DNA of 64,000 nt from Actinoallomurus sp040655075 (GTDB lineage Bacteria > Actinomycetota > Actinomycetes > Streptosporangiales > Streptosporangiaceae): the NCBI RefSeq assembly GCF_040655075.1, contig NZ_JBFAJC010000023.1:98444-162443 (forward strand), given 5' to 3'. Of this stretch, positions 1 through 7,901 are shown one piece after another. A program made the position numbers and the translations under genes. Positions within the stretch are counted from its first letter, which is position 1. Each line of letters starts with the position of its first letter. Under the pieces are notes generated by a model, which ran no database searches, was not told the origin of the DNA, and was given only the letters and a program-made list of their open reading frames with translations.

Positions 1-2010
1 CCGGGCGGGACGGCCGCCGTCGGCGCGCTCTACCACTGGTACGGCCCCGGCCAGGGACGCCCGTCGGGCGAACCGGGCCTGCTGATGCGCGTCGTCGTCG
101 ACCACGCCGACGGCACCCGCCAGGTCGTCGTCACCGACGGTTCCTGGAAGGTCGCCCGCGCGCAGTGGAAGACCACGTCGTACCGCAACGGCGACGGCCG
201 CGACTACATCGAGGACATCGACGGCACCGCCGAACCGCTCGGCTGGGACCGGCCCGGCTTCGACGACGCGTCCTGGACCGCGCCGCAGGTGGTCGGCGCC
301 CACCCGGCGGGTGTCTTCACCCACCTCCAGGGCCAGGAGTCCGGGCTCGCCTATGAGACGGTGCACCCGGTCAAGGTCACCAAGGTCGCTGGCGGGGTCG
401 TCGCCGACTTCGGCAAAATCATCCCGGCCGTGCCGGTCATCCGGTTCCGGGACGGCGTCAAGGACACGGCGGTGACGATGACCGCCGGCTACCTGCTGGC
501 CGGCGACGGGACGGTCTCCAACTCCAAGCACGACAACCAGACCACCGACCTGACCTACCGGTACACCGAGCGGGCCGGCGACCAGACGGTCCGCTACTAC
601 ACCTACGAAGGCTTCCGCTACCTGCAGATCAACGCCGATGTCGCCGCGGACGACATCAGCGCGATCGTCCAGTACACCGACGTGCCGTCCCGGGCTCGGC
701 TGCGTACGTCGAACTCCGGCGTCGACGCCGCGTACGACCTGATGCAGCGGTCGGCGCTGTACGACTCGCAGGAGCAGTTCCTCGACACGCCGACCCGGGA
801 GAAGGGCCAGTTCCTCGGCGACTCCGTCGACGTGTCCCTGGCCACCATGTCCGGCTGGGGCGAACGCCGCCTCACCCGCAAGGCGATCCACGAGTTCATC
901 GCCTCCCAGGCACGCTACTGGCCGGACGGCCGGCTCAACGCCGTCTACCCGAACGGCGACGGCAAGCGCGACATCCCGGACTACACCGAGATGTTCCCGG
1001 GCTGGGTGTGGGAGTACTACCTGCAGTCCGGCGACGCCGCCACCCTGAACGATGCGTACCCGGTCATGACGGCCGTCGCCGACTACGTCCGCCGCTACAT
1101 CGACCCCTCCACCGGCCTGGTCACCAAGCTCGCCGGAGGGTCCGGCGCGTACCAGTACGGCATCATCGACTGGCCGAACCGCTACGGCTACGACACCGAC
1201 ACCGTGGCCCGGACCGCCGTCAACATCCTCGCGGTCGACGTCCTGAACGCCACCGCCCGCGCCGCCCAGACCCTCGGCAAGGACCCGAGCGGGTTCCAGC
1301 GCGACGCCGCCGGTCTGAGGAGTGCGATCAACCACAAGCTGCGCCGCGCGGACGGCGTCTACATCGACGGTCTGGAGGCCGACGGCACACAGAGCACCCA
1401 CGCCTCCCAGCTCGCCAACGCCTTCGCGGTCGCGTACGGGCTCACTTCGGATGCCGCGGTGGTCGACTACATGGCGAGCCTCGGCCTGCAGATGAGCCCG
1501 ATGACCGTCCACTGGCTGATGACCGCCCTGGCCGCCCGCCCGGACGCCTTCGTCACCCGCCTCACCGACCCGAACAGCATCGGCTGGGCGAAGATCCTCG
1601 CCTCGGGCGGCACGTTCACGTGGGAGTCATGGGAGGCACCGGAGACCGGCGACAGCCTGTCGCACGGCTGGGGCGCGTCCCCGGTGATCGACGTCCAGCA
1701 GACGCTGCTCGGCGTGACGGTCACCGCCCCGGGCGCGGCCCAGATCCGCGTACGCCCGCCGGCGTCCGGCCTCACCTCGGCATCCGGCACGGTCCCCACC
1801 CAGCGTGGCGACGTCCGGGTGTCCTGGCACAAGACCGGCGGCCACATGACGCTGTCCGTCGACGTTCCCGTCAACGTGAAGGCCGAGATCGACCTGCCCA
1901 CCACCGGCGAGGTCCGGTCGACCGGCGACGCCCAGTCCCTGGGCGTACGCGACGGCCACACGGTCTACGAGGCCGGCTCCGGCCGCGTCACCTTCAGTAC
2001 CCAGAGCTGA
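1..2010 (+). CDS. alpha-L-rhamnosidase, GH78 (5' end outside window)
   Basis: The reading frame is open from base 1 and encodes the C-terminal 669 residues of a GH78 inverting alpha-L-rhamnosidase, which hydrolyses terminal alpha-L-rhamnose from plant glycans or glycosides. The first ~100 residues are the end of the jelly-roll accessory domain (GWDRPGFDDASW), followed by a beta domain. The (alpha/alpha)6 catalytic barrel carries the family block DTPTREKGQFLGD near residue 262. The C-terminal beta-sandwich starts after APETGDSLSHGWG near residue 547. The first in-frame ATG is at base 85, but the upstream codons read like the rhamnosidase N domain, so the gene is cut by the window edge. A second GH78 gene lies at 48.2 kb. 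Whether this protein is secreted cannot be seen. Confidence 0.93.
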   Translation, partial: PGGTAAVGALYHWYGPGQGRPSGEPGLLMRVVVDHADGTRQVVVTDGSWKVARAQWKTTSYRNGDGRDYIEDIDGTAEPLGWDRPGFDDASWTAPQVVGAHPAGVFTHLQGQESGLAYETVHPVKVTKVAGGVVADFGKIIPAVPVIRFRDGVKDTAVTMTAGYLLAGDGTVSNSKHDNQTTDLTYRYTERAGDQTVRYYTYEGFRYLQINADVAADDISAIVQYTDVPSRARLRTSNSGVDAAYDLMQRSALYDSQEQFLDTPTREKGQFLGDSVDVSLATMSGWGERRLTRKAIHEFIASQARYWPDGRLNAVYPNGDGKRDIPDYTEMFPGWVWEYYLQSGDAATLNDAYPVMTAVADYVRRYIDPSTGLVTKLAGGSGAYQYGIIDWPNRYGYDTDTVARTAVNILAVDVLNATARAAQTLGKDPSGFQRDAAGLRSAINHKLRRADGVYIDGLEADGTQSTHASQLANAFAVAYGLTSDAAVVDYMASLGLQMSPMTVHWLMTALAARPDAFVTRLTDPNSIGWAKILASGGTFTWESWEAPETGDSLSHGWGASPVIDVQQTLLGVTVTAPGAAQIRVRPPASGLTSASGTVPTQRGDVRVSWHKTGGHMTLSVDVPVNVKAEIDLPTTGEVRSTGDAQSLGVRDGHTVYEAGSGRVTFSTQS

Positions 2011-2025
2011 GCTCGGCCTGACGGC

Positions 2026-2064
2026 AGACCGCCCGCCTCTCCATACGCGAGGGGCGGGCGGTCT
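2026..2064 (+). terminator. strong hairpin terminator after the rhamnosidase gene
   Basis: A 15-bp stem (12 perfect pairs plus one G-T wobble and two further pairs) with a 9-nt loop starts 15 bases after the rhamnosidase stop codon. It has no long T tract, as is usual for actinomycete terminators. Confidence 0.75.
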
Positions 2065-2066
2065 TA

Positions 2067-2392
2067 GGCCCACGAGCGACCTCGACGCATCGGCCGTTCA
2101 TGTCCAGGCACCGCCGGACCTGCTCCGTTGCGTCGTTCTCAGCCGTCGTGAGAGGGTTACCGCGCTTCACGGAATGCGTACACACGGCAAAGGACTGAAG
2201 CCATTGATCCCGGCGTCCCTCAGCGGCCGCCGTCGGCACTGAGCCGGTCTGCTCTTCTCGCGGCATCAGTGCCACGCCATCCCACGGCGGCCCACGATCC
2301 GGTGCCTGACGCACCGTTCGCATGCGCTGCTCACCCCCCTGCTCGGTACGGCGGGGCGAGCGCTCCACCAGCTACGTGAGGTCGACACCACC
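2067..2392. other. 326-base intergenic stretch without a recognised gene
   Basis: No open frame here shows a convincing family signature. The acetyltransferase frame that starts at 2393 stays open upstream for at least ~30 codons without a clear start or ribosome binding site. Either that gene starts further upstream or this stretch is decayed 5' sequence. Confidence 0.4.
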
Positions 2393-3163
2393 GTGGACAT
2401 CAACGTCCAGAGTTTCGCCGTCGCCAACCTGCGCCGCCGCCCCGTCGTCGTTGAGACGGGTGGCTTCGTCGCGGGCTTCGACCCCGGCACCACCAGCCCG
2501 TACGTCAACTACGCGACGCCGCTGCCCGGCGCCGAGCCGACCCGTCAGGACGTCGCCGCACTGATCAGGGCGTTCCGTACGCGACGTCTCAAACCCCGGC
2601 TCGAGTTCGCGCCCGACGCCGCGCCCGCGGTAGAACCCGCGCTGCGTACGGCCGGCTTCGCCACTGAGGCGGTGCACGAATACCTGGTCTGCACCCCGGA
2701 AACGCTGACGGTGCCGCGAAATGACGGTGCGGGCATCCCTCTCGTGGAGAGCCCATGCTCGGACGAGGACTACGCCGCGATCGACGCCGCCTTGTCGGAG
2801 GCGTTCAGCGGCGAGTTCGATCCGTCTCCGGAAGGCGCAGCCCGACTTCGCCGCACCCAGGAGAACGGCGGAGCCGTCCGTTTCGTCCGCGCCCCCGATG
2901 GCGGCTGCGCCGGCGGGGCGACCTGCTCCGCGCCCGCCGTCGGAACGGCGGAACTGGCGGGCGTCGGCACCCGGCCCGCCTTCCGCGGCCGCGGCATCGC
3001 CGCCGCGGTCACGGCGGCGTTGACCGAGGCCATGTTCGTCAGGGGAGCGCGGTCGGTGTGGCTGGAGTACTCGGGAGAGGGATCCCGACGTGTCTATGAA
3101 CGCATCGGCTACCGGCCGCGAGGCACTCGCCGGTACATGTCGCTCGAAGCAGCGGCAGTGTAG
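2393..3163 (+). CDS. GNAT family N-acetyltransferase
   Basis: The 256-residue protein has a C-terminal GNAT fold. The acetyl-CoA pyrophosphate-binding motif (RPAFRGRGIA, near residues 195-205) is followed by the usual beta-5 and alpha-4 segment ending YERIGYRPRGTRRY. The N-terminal ~110 residues are a family-specific extension (LRRRPVVVETGGFVAGFDPGT). It should transfer an acetyl group from acetyl-CoA to an unidentified amine. The GTG at 2393 is used as the start because the homologous-looking part begins there. There is no good Shine-Dalgarno sequence and the frame is open further upstream. The gene is convergent with the truncated gene that follows. Confidence 0.85.
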   Translation: MDINVQSFAVANLRRRPVVVETGGFVAGFDPGTTSPYVNYATPLPGAEPTRQDVAALIRAFRTRRLKPRLEFAPDAAPAVEPALRTAGFATEAVHEYLVCTPETLTVPRNDGAGIPLVESPCSDEDYAAIDAALSEAFSGEFDPSPEGAARLRRTQENGGAVRFVRAPDGGCAGGATCSAPAVGTAELAGVGTRPAFRGRGIAAAVTAALTEAMFVRGARSVWLEYSGEGSRRVYERIGYRPRGTRRYMSLEAAAV

Positions 3164-3352
3164 TCAGGGCGCGATGCTGAGGCAGATGCCGGCCGCCACG
3201 ATGAACTCGGCGTACAGATCGCGGGTCCGGCTCTGGCGGCTGTGCCGGGTCTCGCGGCGGTCGCGCAGGTGGTCGTTCAGAAGGGCGCCGGTGAGGGCGA
3301 TGACCGCGCCGCTGCCCGTCGCGATCGACGTAGTCCAGACGAGATCAGGCAT
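3164..3352 (-). pseudogene. truncated small membrane-associated protein (62 codons left)
   Basis: The frame begins with ATG at 3352, overlapping the stop of the upstream acetyltransferase by 8 bases, so it was translationally coupled. It encodes a hydrophobic N-terminus (TGSGAVIALTGALL), a basic stretch and YAEFIVAAG, which resembles the start of longer (~180-residue) actinobacterial hypothetical proteins. It then ends abruptly one base from the stop codon of the convergent gene. I infer that the 3' part was lost by a deletion or rearrangement. A functional 62-residue peptide cannot be excluded. Confidence 0.5.
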
Positions 3353-3911
3353 TACTGCGCCGTATGTGCAGATGACCCTCGCGAGGAAAGGAGGGCGGCG
3401 CTGCGGGCAGGACCGTGTCGAGGGTGTACCGGCTCTTGTGCGCGACGCGGCACGAGGCCGGGTTGTCCACCTGATGCAGGAGTTCCAGACGCTCCAGCCC
3501 GTCGCTCCCCATGGCGTCGAAGGCCCAGCCGGTGAGAGCCTCCAACGCGCGCGGTGCCACACCCCGCCCGCGGGCATGGGCCGTGGTCCAGTAGCCCACC
3601 TCGGCCGACGGTTTGCCGGAGGCCACTTCCTTGAGGACCGCATGGCCCACCAACGGCCCGCGAATCGCATCAGGTCGCATTTCAAGGACCGCGAATCCGA
3701 ACCGGTCCCCTGCTGCCCAGCCTCGCTCCTGGCGCCGTACCCACCGCATCGCATCGGCCTCGTTCTCCACGGCCGACCTGGTCCAGTGGCGTAGTGCGGG
3801 ATCCCGGTACGCGTCGACGAGGTCGGCGACGTCCTCCGTGCACCAGGGGCGAAGGACGAGGGCGGGAGCGGACGGCGTCGCGCCCGCATGCAGGGTGACG
3901 GTGTCGTTCAC
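3345..3911 (-). CDS. RimJ/RimL-type GNAT acetyltransferase
   Basis: This 188-residue GNAT enzyme resembles the RimJ/RimL ribosomal-protein acetyltransferase group. It begins with the typical LVLRPW strand, has EVGYWTTAHARGRGVAPRAL as the CoA-binding motif A near residues 108-127, and LELLHQVDNPASCRVAHKSRY in the C-terminal half. The GTG at 3911 (VNDTVTLHAGA) was preferred over an in-frame start at 3965 because the intervening residues are not family-like. The true substrate is unknown. The downstream truncated gene overlaps its 3' end. Confidence 0.82.
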   Translation of the reverse strand: MNDTVTLHAGATPSAPALVLRPWCTEDVADLVDAYRDPALRHWTRSAVENEADAMRWVRRQERGWAAGDRFGFAVLEMRPDAIRGPLVGHAVLKEVASGKPSAEVGYWTTAHARGRGVAPRALEALTGWAFDAMGSDGLERLELLHQVDNPASCRVAHKSRYTLDTVLPAAPPSFPREGHLHIRRSNA

Positions 3912-3964
3912 CGGCCGATCGTATGCGGCAGCGTTCTGCTCCACTGCCGACGGCCACCGGCCCA

Positions 3965-4903
3965 CTACCGGTCCATTCGGACGCGTACGGCCTCGGCGGC
4001 CCAGTCGAACGCCGGTGCCAGGCTCTCTGGAGCGGGCCAGCCGTTGATCACTGCGAGCAGTTGGAAGTGCCGATCCCAGCGCGGGTCGGTCACGCTGTCC
4101 AGCCGGAGCAGCAGCAGGCGGCGCAGCTCGGCGTCGTCGGGGCGGCCGAGGACGTGGGCATAGTGAGCCGCGAGCGCCGCAACGATCGGATCGGCCTGGT
4201 GAGAGGCCGGGGTGATACCCGCCGCCAGAGCGGGGCCGGCCTGGTCACGGACGACTGCGGCAAAATCGCGGCGCAAGCGCATGGTGTCGCCTTGTGCCTG
4301 TTCGGCCGCGTGGTCCTCGGCCATCCGCCGCACGCTGGCGCGGAAGTCCGGGTCCAGGGCGAGTTCGGCCCACTGCACCCATGCCTGGATCTGTTGCGTC
4401 TCGGGGTTGTCGGGTATCTCGGGTGTCATCGAGCGCCTGACCCCAGCGAACGCGGAGTCGGCGCCGAGACCGCCGAAAACAGCATCGAGGAAATCGCCGA
4501 TCAGACGTTGGCGTTCGTCCTCGGAGAGCTGGGCCAGCTTATGCATGAGATCCGTCTCCTCAGCAGTGAGCGCCCGCTCGGCCACCGCCGTCAGCACCGC
4601 ATGCCGGAGGCGCAGGACGCGGATCTGTACGGCCAGGGCTTCGGCGTGCGCTGCGGCGACCTCGGGAAGCGAGAGCTCCCGGTCCACGACCCTGCGGATC
4701 GTGGGCAGATCCAGCCCCAGGTCCCGCAGCGTCCGCACAAGCTCCAGCCGCGCGACGGCGTCAATGTCGTAGAGGCGGTAGCCGGCCGGGCTACGGTCCA
4801 CCGGCGCCACGATTCCACGATCGGAGTAGAACCGAATGGTCTTGACCGTCAGACCGGTCCGCCGGGCCAGCTCGCCGATCGAGTAGAGAGTGTCGCCGTC
4901 CAT
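3965..4903 (-). CDS. MerR family transcriptional regulator
   Basis: The 312-residue protein has an N-terminal MerR winged helix (YSIGELARRTGLTVKTIRFYSD, residues 7-28), then the second helix-turn-helix and the long dimerisation helix. Its ~180-residue alpha-helical C-terminal domain probably senses an effector; no metal-binding cysteine cluster is present. The typical operator lies immediately upstream (4912-4941), between this gene and the divergent small gene at 5000, so it probably controls itself and that gene. The signal is unknown. Confidence 0.9.
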   Translation of the reverse strand: MDGDTLYSIGELARRTGLTVKTIRFYSDRGIVAPVDRSPAGYRLYDIDAVARLELVRTLRDLGLDLPTIRRVVDRELSLPEVAAAHAEALAVQIRVLRLRHAVLTAVAERALTAEETDLMHKLAQLSEDERQRLIGDFLDAVFGGLGADSAFAGVRRSMTPEIPDNPETQQIQAWVQWAELALDPDFRASVRRMAEDHAAEQAQGDTMRLRRDFAAVVRDQAGPALAAGITPASHQADPIVAALAAHYAHVLGRPDDAELRRLLLLRLDSVTDPRWDRHFQLLAVINGWPAPESLAPAFDWAAEAVRVRMDR

Positions 4904-4911
4904 GCCCCCAC

Positions 4912-4941
4912 CTTGGCGTCTCCCTCTACGGGAGACTCAAG
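4912..4941. promoter_or_regulatory. MerR-type operator/promoter
   Basis: A 30-bp imperfect dyad reads CTTGGCGTCTCCC, a four-base centre, then GGGAGACTCAAG. This is the arrangement MerR proteins bind between over-spaced -35 and -10 elements (the reverse strand gives CTTGAGTCTCCC). It lies 9 bases upstream of the merR-type start codon and 59 bases upstream of the divergent gene. Confidence 0.75.
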
Positions 4942-4999
4942 CCCATCCGCCCGCCGAGCGTCGCCGTCTCGTTCCGGTCCGGCGAAAGGGGATGTGACG

Positions 5000-5371
5000 A
5001 TGACCCCCGAGGAACGGCTCATGCGCTCTCTACCGGCGCTGCGGGAACTGGTCGACTCGTTGGCGAAACGATCGCCGTCGGAAGCGAGGGAACTCCTGCA
5101 ACTCGACTTCCTGATTCGCAGGTATCCGGCCGCCGCCTGGACGAGCCTGCAACGCCGGCAACGGACCCAAGCCGCCCTGCCCGCGCTCCCCAAATGGTCA
5201 CCGGCTCCGGACACGGGCGGGCGCCCGCTGTGGCGATGGGCTGACGGCCAGGTCTGCGTGGCGAACGGCGACATTGACCAACTGCGATTCCTCGACGTGG
5301 CCCTGGCGCGGTTCGACGAAACGACCGCCGACGAGTTGCACACGTATCTGCTGAGGACTCGCGACGTCTAA
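5000..5371 (+). CDS. small hypothetical protein, divergent from MerR gene
   Basis: I do not recognise this 123-residue protein. It starts with ATG at 5000 behind an AAAGGGG ribosome binding site. The N-terminal half is predicted helical and charged (MTPEERLMRSLPALREL...SPSEARELLQLDFLIRRY). The second half is tryptophan-containing and more polar (PLWRWADGQVCVANGDIDQLRFLD). There is no signal peptide or membrane segment. The shared MerR operator suggests it is the regulated target or a partner of the MerR protein. Confidence 0.7.
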   Translation: MTPEERLMRSLPALRELVDSLAKRSPSEARELLQLDFLIRRYPAAAWTSLQRRQRTQAALPALPKWSPAPDTGGRPLWRWADGQVCVANGDIDQLRFLDVALARFDETTADELHTYLLRTRDV

Positions 5372-5411
5372 CGACCTGGGGGCGATTGCAGGTGAGGGGA
5401 CGGCTGGCTGG

Positions 5412-5873
5412 TCAGGGCTGCGCCGGGTCGAGCGGCAGAACGCGGTGGAAGACGACTCTGGCTTGGCCGGGGCCGCTGTAGTCGTCGACGACCTCCGCGT
5501 CGAAGCCGAGGCTGCGATGGAATGCGATCGAGGTGGTGTTTCCGGGTGACGTGATCGCCTTCAATCGCCGTGCGCCTTGGCGATACGCGGCGTCGGCGAA
5601 CGCCGTATACAGGCGGCGCCCGAGGCCGGTGCCGCGGGTGTCGTCTCGAGTAGCGATGAGGTGTACATACCCGGTACCAGCTGGTGTGACGAACCCGATG
5701 ACATACCCGTGGATTTCATCCTCGGCTCGGGCGACAAGGCACGTTTCACCGAACTCGCGCACCAGCGTCAGAAGGTGCTGGTGCCGAAGGTCACGTTCTC
5801 CCCAGTACCGGTGATGATCAACAAGGACCTGCTGGATGTCGGTCATCTCGGCCGGTGTGATCCGTGCGTGCAT
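5412..5873 (-). CDS. GNAT family N-acetyltransferase
   Basis: This is a compact 153-residue single-domain GNAT protein. The CoA-binding loop RDDTRGTGLGRRLY lies at residues 77-90, and GNTTSIAFHRSLGF near 111-124 is the C-terminal beta-alpha unit found in most GNATs. ATG 5873 (MHARITPAEM) is used; an in-frame ATG at 5885 adds four residues. The substrate is unknown. It is the third acetyltransferase in the first 6 kb, but the three are not close copies of each other. Confidence 0.85.
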   Translation of the reverse strand: MHARITPAEMTDIQQVLVDHHRYWGERDLRHQHLLTLVREFGETCLVARAEDEIHGYVIGFVTPAGTGYVHLIATRDDTRGTGLGRRLYTAFADAAYRQGARRLKAITSPGNTTSIAFHRSLGFDAEVVDDYSGPGQARVVFHRVLPLDPAQP

Positions 5874-5926
5874 GACAGGAATCATCGCAGGTGCCTGCCT
5901 CCATCCCCTGAGAAGGGCGGTGAGCC

Positions 5927-6121
5927 TCAGGCTCGGGTCCGGCCGACGTAGAGGTTGCGCGCCCGGTAGTAGGTGTCGGCGGTCGGGCCGGGGGATCCCG
6001 AGGACCCTTCCATCTGCAGGTTGATGATCCACATCGGCTGGCCGACGAAGCCGGCGCCGCGAATCACCAGCGGACCGCGATGAGGCACGTCGCGGCCGCC
6101 CACCCTGAACGAACGGAGAAA
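5927..6121 (-). pseudogene. C-terminal remnant of an unidentified, possibly carbohydrate-active protein
   Basis: A frame without a start codon, open from an upstream TAG to a TGA at 5927, encodes about 64 residues including GAGFVGQPMWIINLQMEGSSG and TADTYYRARNLYVGR. The pattern (a tryptophan-rich strand followed by a short final strand ending YVGR) resembles the last strands of concanavalin-like glycan hydrolases or lyases. That is only an impression. No upstream part of such a gene is present, so this is most likely the stump of a deleted gene. Confidence 0.4.
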
Positions 6122-6192
6122 CTACCCAGGTAGGGTCCGGACACACCGCCTCGTCGGTCGGCCTCTCGACCGGGCCGATAGGCGCAAGCCCG

Positions 6193-6921
6193 TCAGATGC
6201 GTGGGGGGAGGGCCAGGGCGCGTAGGAGCTGGGTGAGTTCTTCGTGGAAGAGCTTGTCGGGGCTGTGGGTCTGGCCCTGCATGTGCCCGTAGACCTCTAG
6301 TGACACAAAGCCGTGGAGATGTCCGCGGATGCGCAGGGCGAGGGCGACGGCGGCGGGTGGCAGGTCCGGGAACGCGGGGCGTATCTCATTGACGAGGCCG
6401 GAGTCGAAGTCGGCCCATTCGAAGTCGCTGTCTTGGTAGAGGTGTTCGGCGTGGGGCCAGGCGGCCGCCGCCATCGCTGTGAGCCCTAGGCAGATGCGGC
6501 GGATGGCGTCCGGGGCGAGGCCGCCTTCGGGCGGGTGGTAGCCGGGTACGGGGTCGCCGAAGATGAGCCGGAAGCCTTGGGGGTTGACCTGCGACCAGTT
6601 CCGGAAGGCGCACGCCCAGGCCCGGATCCGGGTAGCCGGGTCTTCGGCCGTGGTGGCTTGCCAGGCGGAATCGACGGCGTCGGCCAGGGCGGTGCACACG
6701 TCGTTGATGAGTGTGGTGACCAGGTCGTCGCGGGTGGCGAAGTAGCCGTAGATGGCGTTGGCGGTCATGCCCATCTCGCGGGCGATGGCCCGCAGGGTGA
6801 TGGCGTCGGGTCCGCCCGAGGCCATGAGTTCCAGTGCCACGGTCTTGATCTCTGCGGTCGTTTCGGCTCGTAGGCGCTCGCGCCGTCCGGTGGTTGCCCC
6901 GTTACTTCTTCCGCCTGCCAT
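6193..6921 (-). CDS. TetR family regulator with WHG-type C-terminal domain (module 1)
   Basis: The 242-residue TetR protein has its DNA-binding helix-turn-helix at residues ~30-65 (ITLRAIAREMGMTANAIYGYFATRDDL). The C-terminal domain contains NPQGFRLIFGDPVPGYHPPEGG, typical of the WHG/TetR_C ligand-binding class. It is divergent from the reductase gene at 7046 and probably represses it and the exporter behind it. It is clearly paralogous to the TetR protein at 9691-10386: both share the NPxGFRLIxGDPVPGYHPPE block and the 10-mer TCTACAGCGT upstream. Confidence 0.92.
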   Translation of the reverse strand: MAGGRSNGATTGRRERLRAETTAEIKTVALELMASGGPDAITLRAIAREMGMTANAIYGYFATRDDLVTTLINDVCTALADAVDSAWQATTAEDPATRIRAWACAFRNWSQVNPQGFRLIFGDPVPGYHPPEGGLAPDAIRRICLGLTAMAAAAWPHAEHLYQDSDFEWADFDSGLVNEIRPAFPDLPPAAVALALRIRGHLHGFVSLEVYGHMQGQTHSPDKLFHEELTQLLRALALPPRI

Positions 6922-6930
6922 GCACCTGAG

Positions 6931-6980
6931 TCTACAGCGTCACCTTGCATGTTGCCGTATCTTAACTTCACGCCGTATAG
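6931..6980. promoter_or_regulatory. likely TetR operator region, module 1
   Basis: The 10-mer TCTACAGCGT (6931-6940) and the roughly inverted ACGCCGTATAG (6970-6980), with a GCCGTAT copy between them, lie between the divergent TetR gene and the reductase gene. The same 10-mer precedes the paralogous TetR gene at 10411. I infer that these are operator half-sites. Confidence 0.5.
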
Positions 6981-7045
6981 TTTCCTCATGGCGTCACCCA
7001 CGGGGACGGCGTCAACCACAAATTCGTGTGCGAGCAGGGAGAACC

Positions 7046-7750
7046 ATGCAGATCGGAGTCATCGGGGCCACCGGCACCATCGGCAGCCGGGTCGTCACCG
7101 AAGCACTCAGCCGCGGACACCGGGTCACCGCGTTCAGCCGCGACGCGTCGCACATCGAGGACGGCCGGGAGAACCTCACCTGGCAGAGCCTCGACGTCCT
7201 GGACGCCGCGGCCATCGCTCAGATCCTGCCCGGCCTGGACGTGCTGATCAGCGGATTCGGGCCCGGTAACGCCGCCAAGGACCTGGCCGACAGCATCGAG
7301 TTGTCCATCGCCGACCCCACCCTCTACGCCCAGGCCGCCACCGCGCTGCTGACCGCGTTGAACAGCCGACCCGGGCTGCGGCTCATCGTGATCGGCGGAG
7401 CCGCGAGCCTGGAAGCCGAACCCGGGCTGGTGTTCACCGACTCCGACGAGCTCCTGCACGCGGCGCTGGAGCAGTTCGGGCTACCCAAGGAGTACGCCGC
7501 CGCGATGCGCGGCCACGGGGACGCGCTGAACCTGCTGCGTACCTCCAACCGGCTGTGGACCTACCTCAGTCCCGCCGTGGAGACCGAGCCTGGGCAGCGC
7601 ACCGGCCGTTTCCGCATCGGCGACAACCATCAGCCGGTCATGGACGCTGACGGACGCAGCCGCATCTCCGCCGAGGACGCGGCCATCGCAGTGATCGACG
7701 AAGCGGAGCTGCCCCGCTTCGTCCAGCGCCGGTTCACGGTGGGCTACTGA
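7046..7750 (+). CDS. NAD(P)-binding reductase/epimerase-like protein
   Basis: This 234-residue Rossmann protein starts with MQIGVIGATGTIGSRVV, the GxxGxxG dinucleotide-binding loop of atypical SDR proteins (NmrA/biliverdin reductase B-like). It lacks a classical YxxxK catalytic pair, consistent with the NAD(P)H-binding group often annotated as YwnB-like. A good AGGGAGA ribosome binding site precedes ATG 7046. It is divergent from the TetR gene and followed by an exporter, so it likely belongs to a TetR-controlled stress or detoxification response. The substrate is unknown. Confidence 0.82.
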   Translation: MQIGVIGATGTIGSRVVTEALSRGHRVTAFSRDASHIEDGRENLTWQSLDVLDAAAIAQILPGLDVLISGFGPGNAAKDLADSIELSIADPTLYAQAATALLTALNSRPGLRLIVIGGAASLEAEPGLVFTDSDELLHAALEQFGLPKEYAAAMRGHGDALNLLRTSNRLWTYLSPAVETEPGQRTGRFRIGDNHQPVMDADGRSRISAEDAAIAVIDEAELPRFVQRRFTVGY

Positions 7751-7901
7751 GCACCACCCGCGGTACCCGCGGACGCGACACCTGTCACTCGAATCACTGG
7801 GCCCTCCGGCCCGCACCCGCTCTCGAAGGGAATCGCCGTGCTGAACAGGACGGATCCGCCAGATAAGGTCCCGGCAGGACCAGCCACCCCAGGTGGCCGC
7901 A

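Noticed and set aside
1008..2021. Long arginine/proline-rich open frames opposite or out of frame with the rhamnosidase and most other genes
   Set aside because: They have the Arg/Pro/Gly-rich composition of shadow frames in GC-rich DNA, no family motifs and no ribosome binding sites.
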